Of a stretch of 10,448 nt of DNA, positions 6,088-10,448 are shown piece by piece. The stretch is taken from NCBI GenBank assembly GCA_945878705.1, contig CAMCUE010000022.1:1-10448 (forward strand). The letters are read 5' to 3'. The position numbers and the translations under genes were made by a program. Position 1 is the stretch's first letter; the number at the start of each line of letters is the position of its first letter. The stretch is from Ferrithrix thermotolerans DSM 19514. GTDB taxonomy: Bacteria; Actinomycetota; Acidimicrobiia; Acidimicrobiales; Ilumatobacteraceae. The notes under the pieces are model-generated. The model saw only the letters and a program-made list of their open reading frames with translations. It did not search any database and had not been told where the DNA came from.

Positions 6088-6596
6088 ATCTCTTTTGTTG
6101 TCTTCCATGCTGCTCGAATTCTAGACGCACTCACATCAAGCGCTTCCGGCAAAATTTTTGTGTTTGCGGTTGTGACCATGAAGTTTGTATCTCCACCCCA
6201 CCTTCCAACGATGTGCACATGTAAATGTTGAGAAATACTGCCACCTGCAGCTGCTCCAAGATTTAACCCGATGTTTAGTGCCTCCGGTGCATAAACAGAT
6301 TTCATTGCTCTAACTGCATCGGTCACAGTTGACCAAAGTTCAGTGGTTTCGTCTGCGTTCAACTTCTCAAGTTCTGCAACTTCGCGATAAGGAACCACGA
6401 GCAGGTGACCCGATGTATAAGGAAAGGCATTCATAATCGCAAATACGGTTTTGCCACGGTAAACGATGTAACTCTGTTCATCACTCATATCACTGCTTAA
6501 AATCTGTGTGAAAATTGATGCAGCCGAAGTGCTCTTCGAGTCTTGACCGTGCATCACATAACTTGCCCGCCAGCCATTCCAAATTCTTTCTAACAT
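6084..6596 (-). CDS. HIT-family protein, Ap4A phosphorylase-like
   Basis: A 170-residue histidine-triad hydrolase/transferase. The actinobacterial gene in this position (Rv2613c type, next to thrS) is an Ap4A phosphorylase, splitting diadenosine tetraphosphate with phosphate; I extend that by synteny. Seen: IMNAFPYTSGHLLVVPYR (54-71), the nucleotide-binding half of HIT proteins, and the triad QHLHVHIV at 123-130 (H124, H126, H128), then GRWGGDTNFM (131-140), characteristic of this subgroup. The N-terminal LERIWNGWRASYV also matches the subgroup. ThrS side reactions make Ap4A, which gives a plausible reason for the pairing with thrS. The start is ATG 6596, 36 nt after the thrS stop; no Shine-Dalgarno is clear. 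Residues 16-36 are polar and low in pattern and look variable. Confidence 0.88.
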   Translation of the reverse strand: MLERIWNGWRASYVMHGQDSKSTSAASIFTQILSSDMSDEQSYIVYRGKTVFAIMNAFPYTSGHLLVVPYREVAELEKLNADETTELWSTVTDAVRAMKSVYAPEALNIGLNLGAAAGGSISQHLHVHIVGRWGGDTNFMVTTANTKILPEALDVSASRIRAAWKTTKEI

Positions 6597-6632
6597 TTAA
6601 TACAAACCCAAGTTTTGCAACTCAACATAATT

Positions 6633-8615
6633 TCAAACTTTTGTTTCTTGGTTGACGTCACGAGACAACTCGGCGACAAAATCATCTAACGACACATCGC
6701 GACGCACTTCGCCGCCTCTTGGGTTGACACCAACGGTTGCGTTAGCAAGATCATCGTCACCCACGACCAAGACATACGGGACGCGTTCTAGTTTTGATGC
6801 ACGAATGCGTTTGCCTAACTGTTCATCAGCGACTAGTTGATCAACCCGGTAGCCCAATTTTGTCAGCGACTCGGTTACTTGCGTTGCATAATTCTCATGG
6901 GCTGACGCAACGGCCAATACCCGAACCTGAGTTGGCGCCAGCCAAGTCGGAAACGCCCCACCGTAGTGCTCGAGCAATACGCCAAAGAAGCGTTCAATCG
7001 AGCCGAACAACGCGCGATGCAACATGATCGGACGCTTACGTGCGTTATCGGTCGCAATATATTCAAGACCGAATCGCTCAGGCAAATTAAAATCACATTG
7101 AATTGTGCTGAGCTGCCACTTTCGACCAATCGCATCACGCACATCAATGTCAATCTTTGGTCCATAAAAAGCGGCGTCACCCGGCGAAACTGAATACTTC
7201 AACCCGTGTCGGTTTAAAGCTTCGGTCAACGCAGCAGTGGACTTTTCCCAAATTTCGTCGGAGCCAACTGATTTTTCTGGATTGCGTGTGCTGAGTTTGA
7301 AATCAAAATCGTTAAAACCGAATCTACGCAACACGCTCAAAACGAAATCTAAGAGCGAAGCGATCTCATCTGCCATCTGCTCTTCGGTACAAAAAATATG
7401 GCTGTCATCTTGGGTGAAGCCTCTAATCCGCAGTAAGCCGTGCAGAGTTCCGGCGCGCTCGTACCGATAGACAGTGCCGAGTTCAAATAGACGCAATGGC
7501 AACTCGCGATAACTTCGCTGACGATCGCGATAAATCAAACAGTGCATCGGACAATTCATCGGCTTTGGATAATAAGTGCCGTTGTCCATCTCCATTGGTG
7601 GATACATGCCATCTTTGTAAAATTGCAAGTGTCCAGAAGTTTCAAACAAATGTGCATTAGCAAGATGCGGAGTAAATACAAACTTGTAGCCACCGTTCTG
7701 ATGACGCTCGCGACTGTAATCTTCCATCAACTTTCGAACGATGCCGCCTTTTGGATGCCAAACCGCAAGTCCGCCACCGAGTTCTTGTGGAAAGGATAGT
7801 AAATCCATTTCAACTGCTAACCGACGGTGATCACGCTTCTCGGCTTCTTCAAGACGATTCAAATGTTCGGCGAGTGCGGTCTTTGACTCCCATGCTGTGC
7901 CGTAGATCCGTTGCAACATCGGGCCCTTTTCATTGCCGCGCCAATATGCGCCAGCAACTTTCATTAACGCAAAATGTCCGAGACGACTCGTAGAAGGGAC
8001 ATGCGGCCCACGACAAAGATCTACAAAATTTTCGGAGTTGCGATACACACTTACCGCATCGGCACTACCTGCTTCACCAGCATCACTTGAATCTGCATCA
8101 CCTTGAGTTACTCGTTCAATTATTTCGCATTTGTAAGGCTGGTCTGAAAATAACTTCAACGCTTCTTTGGCTGACATTTCAGACCGAACGAACGGCTGAT
8201 CTGCGGTAACAATTTCTTGCATCCGTTGCTGAATCATGGATAAATCGTCATCACTAAATGTTTTGCCACCCATCAACTCAAAGTCATAATAAAAACCGTC
8301 TTCAATTGCTGGACCGATTGAGAACTTTGCGCCTTGAAATAATTGCACTACCGCTTGCGCCAAAACATGCGCAGTTGAGTGTCGCAACACATGTCGGCCA
8401 GCATCTGAATCAACAGTAATAATTGAAACTTTTGCACCATCAGTGAGCGCGACATCTAAATCTGTCTCGACACCGTCAACGATCGTGGCGATTGCTGCTT
8501 GACCGAGCCGCTTACCGATTGATGTCGCCAAATCTAAACCAGTTGCACCAACGGCTATTTCTCGAGTTGAGTCGTCTGGAAGACGCACAGTAATCGTGGC
8601 ATTGGAATCAGGCAT
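6633..8615 (-). CDS. thrS: Threonyl-tRNA synthetase
   Basis: Class II aminoacyl-tRNA synthetase charging tRNA-Thr in the cytoplasm; 660 residues from ATG 8615. Seen, in order: a TGS domain (about 5-68), the editing domain with HSTAH (H79, H83) and CRGPH (C201, H205), and the catalytic domain with NCPMHC, RYERAGTLHGLLRIRGFTQD (motif 2) and MLHRALFGSIERF (motif 3). The zinc ligands appear to be C355, H406 and H533, matching the Cys-His-His set known for ThrS. The C-terminal anticodon-binding domain follows from about 560 to the end. I prefer ATG 8615 over the in-frame TTG at 8636, because TGS domains normally start a few residues after Met. An Asp/Ser/Ala/Gly-rich stretch (about 171-188) just before the CRGPH block looks like an inserted flexible loop. 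Upstream gap to plsC is 26 nt, with no room for a T-box leader. Confidence 0.97.
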   Translation of the reverse strand: MPDSNATITVRLPDDSTREIAVGATGLDLATSIGKRLGQAAIATIVDGVETDLDVALTDGAKVSIITVDSDAGRHVLRHSTAHVLAQAVVQLFQGAKFSIGPAIEDGFYYDFELMGGKTFSDDDLSMIQQRMQEIVTADQPFVRSEMSAKEALKLFSDQPYKCEIIERVTQGDADSSDAGEAGSADAVSVYRNSENFVDLCRGPHVPSTSRLGHFALMKVAGAYWRGNEKGPMLQRIYGTAWESKTALAEHLNRLEEAEKRDHRRLAVEMDLLSFPQELGGGLAVWHPKGGIVRKLMEDYSRERHQNGGYKFVFTPHLANAHLFETSGHLQFYKDGMYPPMEMDNGTYYPKPMNCPMHCLIYRDRQRSYRELPLRLFELGTVYRYERAGTLHGLLRIRGFTQDDSHIFCTEEQMADEIASLLDFVLSVLRRFGFNDFDFKLSTRNPEKSVGSDEIWEKSTAALTEALNRHGLKYSVSPGDAAFYGPKIDIDVRDAIGRKWQLSTIQCDFNLPERFGLEYIATDNARKRPIMLHRALFGSIERFFGVLLEHYGGAFPTWLAPTQVRVLAVASAHENYATQVTESLTKLGYRVDQLVADEQLGKRIRASKLERVPYVLVVGDDDLANATVGVNPRGGEVRRDVSLDDFVAELSRDVNQETKV

Positions 8616-8641
8616 AAATATAAGTCTAGATTGCAACAGTT

Positions 8642-9376
8642 CTAGATGTGGGTTCGATTTGCGCTGCTTCTCTTAGGTGCGTAGTCGTATAGATATTCTT
8701 GCTTTGTTAGTGCTTGAATTTTTTTCATCACTTCGTCGGTCAATTCTCTCAACACTGCAGGGTCATCAATTCGCAACATGTACTCGCGAGTATCAATTGG
8801 CTGACCAATCTCAATTGTGCAACTCTTTCCGAATTTTGGCATGACCGTGTCCGGCGCCATGATCTCACTCGTGCCAGTTATCCCAACCGGAAAAATTGGG
8901 CAACCAAATTTGAGGGCCAACCTTGCCGCGCCAGTGCGACCTTTGTATAGTTTGCCGTCCCGACTGCGGGTGCCCTCAGGAAATATTCCGAACAATTCGC
9001 CTCGCGCTAAAACAGCTTCAACTGCCACCATCGCCGAAGTTGCGCTGTCTCCCCCGCTTCGATCCAACGGGATCATCCCAATTTTTGTAAAAAGCCAACG
9101 CGTTTTCCATGAGTCCATATATTCACTCTTGCCAACCACCGACATATTTCGTGGAGAATGTGTCAGCAAAAATACTGAGTCAAGAAAACTAATATGGTTT
9201 GCACATAAAATTGCGGGTCCTGATTTTGGAATCTGATCAAACCCAACCAGCGTAAATTTACAAAACCTATTGACAAAGAACCTGACGAACGGCCTGAACC
9301 GAGTCTGGAACTTCGTCGCTCCAGCAAATTTCAACGGATCAAAATTGGTTTTTGAGTTTCGCTTGAATAACGACAT
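8642..9376 (-). CDS. PlsC-family 1-acylglycerol-3-phosphate acyltransferase
   Basis: A 244-residue LPLAT/PlsC acyltransferase, expected to acylate lysophosphatidic acid or a similar lysophospholipid at the membrane. Seen (numbering from ATG 9376): NHISFLD at 60-66 giving the H-x4-D catalytic pair (H61, D66), IGMIPLDRSGG about 99-109, FPEGTRSRDG about 132-141 for glycerol-phosphate binding, and IFPVGITGT about 161-169, the fourth block. The GTG directly before this ATG (9379) is an alternative start that adds one residue. It lies 15 nt after the mshC stop and 26 nt before thrS. PlsC homologues are numerous in Actinobacteria and the acceptor cannot be named from sequence, so I give no symbol. 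The C-terminal tail after about 225 is polar and basic. Confidence 0.88.
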   Translation of the reverse strand: MSLFKRNSKTNFDPLKFAGATKFQTRFRPFVRFFVNRFCKFTLVGFDQIPKSGPAILCANHISFLDSVFLLTHSPRNMSVVGKSEYMDSWKTRWLFTKIGMIPLDRSGGDSATSAMVAVEAVLARGELFGIFPEGTRSRDGKLYKGRTGAARLALKFGCPIFPVGITGTSEIMAPDTVMPKFGKSCTIEIGQPIDTREYMLRIDDPAVLRELTDEVMKKIQALTKQEYLYDYAPKRSSANRTHI

Positions 9377-9391
9377 CACACTAAAACTAAC

Positions 9392-10448
9392 TTATTTAAG
9401 GTCGACTCCCAAAAGTTTTGCTGATGCCGCAACACTGTGCCCAGAGGCAACAGCAGCGTCAAGCACTGCGATCGCACTCGGAACATCTAAATCATCATCA
9501 AGAACCGAACGAACCTCGGCGAGCCCCGCTGTCCCGTCGCCGTTCTTTTCATTTGACCACGCATCAAGCCTGGCGAGTGCTACTGGAATTGCTGAAGAAT
9601 CCCATTGCCATTCTTTTCGATAATGATTAATTATCAGCGCCAAGCGAATTGCCCGAGGGTCATAAATTTTGCGCAAACGATCAACAAACTCGAGATTTCC
9701 CAAACTCTTGGACATCTTTGTTCCATCCATAAAAACCATTGCAACATGCATCCAATGTTTGACGAACTGCTCACCTGTTGCGGCTTCAGATTGTGCCCGC
9801 TCACACTCGTGATGTGGAAAAATTAAATCACTGCCACCACCGTGCAGATCAATTGTTGTGCCAAGTTCGCGCAATGCAAGTGCCGAACATTCAATGTGCC
9901 AGCCAGGTCGACCCGGGCCCCACATCGTGTCCCAACTTGGTTCGTCACTAGCTGAGGGTTGCCACAAAACAAAATCAAGAGGGTTGCGCTTATGTGGGTC
10001 TTCAATTTGTCCACCCCGTTCGGCAGCCAGACGCAACATTGTTTCGTTGTTGTAATTCGAAACACTTCCGAATGAGTCAAACTTTGTTACATCAAAATAG
10101 ACGCTGCCACCCGCTTGATAAGCAAAACCGCGATCTAATACCATTCCGATGAACCCACGAATATCTGGGATTGCCGAAGACGCACGAGGTTTGCTGAAGA
10201 TCTCAAGAGCGTTTAGTGCTTTCATGTCGGCATCAAATCTCGCTTCTTCTCCTGCTGCAAGATCCAAATAGTGCACTCCAAGTTCGCGCGCCTTGGCAAA
10301 CAGCGGGTCGTCTACGTCAGTTACGTTGCGCACGCACTTGACGGTGTGTCCTTTGTCAATTAAACGGCGCTGCAAAATATCGTAGCTAATAAATGTGAAG
10401 GCATGGCCAATGTGCGTCGCGTCATATGGCGTGATGCCACATGTATAC
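9392..10448 (-). CDS. mshC: Mycothiol ligase MshC (Cys:GlcN-Ins ligase), 5' end missing
   Basis: ATP-dependent ligase joining cysteine to GlcN-Ins in mycothiol synthesis; a paralogue of cysteinyl-tRNA synthetase. The open frame continues to the right edge, so roughly 40 N-terminal residues are absent; about 351 are visible. Seen: CGITPYDATHIGHA at the edge (zinc Cys and HIGH motif, with the MshC-type ITPYDAT in place of the CysS-type PTVYD), WHIECSA (second zinc Cys), GGGSDLIFPHHE (zinc His), and KMSKSLGN. The C-terminus is short and ends LLGVDLK, as in MshC (about 400 residues in total), lacking the long CysS anticodon-binding extension. DPRAIRLALIINHYR and VLDDDLDVPSAIAVLD also match MshC. 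A few blocks (HHECERAQSE, KMSKSLGN) resemble CysS. First visible gene of the operon; plsC follows after 15 nt. Confidence 0.87.
   Translation of the reverse strand, partial: YTCGITPYDATHIGHAFTFISYDILQRRLIDKGHTVKCVRNVTDVDDPLFAKARELGVHYLDLAAGEEARFDADMKALNALEIFSKPRASSAIPDIRGFIGMVLDRGFAYQAGGSVYFDVTKFDSFGSVSNYNNETMLRLAAERGGQIEDPHKRNPLDFVLWQPSASDEPSWDTMWGPGRPGWHIECSALALRELGTTIDLHGGGSDLIFPHHECERAQSEAATGEQFVKHWMHVAMVFMDGTKMSKSLGNLEFVDRLRKIYDPRAIRLALIINHYRKEWQWDSSAIPVALARLDAWSNEKNGDGTAGLAEVRSVLDDDLDVPSAIAVLDAAVASGHSVAASAKLLGVDLK

Noticed and set aside
8616..8636. TTG start of thrS adding seven residues
   Set aside because: The ATG at 8615 gives a normal TGS-domain start and the TTG has no Shine-Dalgarno sequence.
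8616..8641. T-box or other leader regulating thrS
   Set aside because: Only 26 nt separate plsC and thrS, too short for a T-box, and no terminator-like structure is present.
8625..8646. Repeated TCTAGA hexamers (also near 1143 and 6119)
   Set aside because: Some are stop codons in context and one is inside the HIT gene; no consistent spacing or position, so treated as chance.
8817..9236. Plus-strand ORF of 139 codons
   Set aside because: It is the antisense shadow of the PlsC-family gene, which has all four acyltransferase blocks.
9392..10448. Cysteinyl-tRNA synthetase (cysS)
   Set aside because: The ITPYDAT motif, the short C-terminus ending LLGVDL and the missing anticodon-binding extension indicate MshC.
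1..10448. CRISPR array, tRNA/rRNA genes, insertion sequences, att sites
   Set aside because: No regularly spaced repeats, cloverleaf-like sequence, transposase motifs or terminal inverted repeats were seen; coding density leaves little space.

Overview
The window is a compact, almost gap-free bacterial segment in which every gene but one lies on the minus strand. Gene content points to an actinobacterium. It carries a mycothiol ligase (mshC), a phosphatidylinositol-phosphate synthase (pgsA1 type), a PatA-like acyltransferase and a PimA-like mannosyltransferase, in the order thrS - HIT - pgsA1 - acyltransferase - pimA that is known from mycobacteria and other Actinobacteria. The DNA looks AT-rich for that phylum (judged by eye, not counted). 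This, together with the Thr-rich linker in the lipoprotein, suggests a planktonic or Acidimicrobiia-like lineage, but the lineage is inference.

Reading the minus strand from the right edge: mshC (5' end beyond the window), a PlsC-family acyltransferase, thrS, a HIT-family Ap4A phosphorylase-like gene, an unrecognised two-helix membrane protein, pgsA1 and a patA-like acyltransferase. Gaps are 9-36 nt or 4-nt start/stop overlaps, which fits a single operon. It is interrupted by one plus-strand gene, a luciferase-like flavin oxidoreductase (3041-3994), whose stop codon directly abuts the patA stop. The minus strand then continues with pimA, lemA, htpX and a lipoprotein that runs off the left edge.

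Functionally, PgsA1 makes phosphatidylinositol phosphate, PimA adds the first mannose to phosphatidylinositol, and the PatA-like enzyme probably acylates the mannoside. The PlsC-like enzyme probably supplies phospholipid acylation. MshC belongs to mycothiol synthesis, which draws on the same inositol-phosphate pool. LemA, HtpX and the lipoprotein form an envelope cluster.

No mobile element, CRISPR array, tRNA or rRNA was found. No clearly new system is present. The points most worth following are an apparent structured 5' leader of pimA, a GNRA-capped hairpin between pimA and lemA, the inserted luciferase-like gene, and the conserved-looking but unassigned membrane protein inside the phosphatidylinositol operon.
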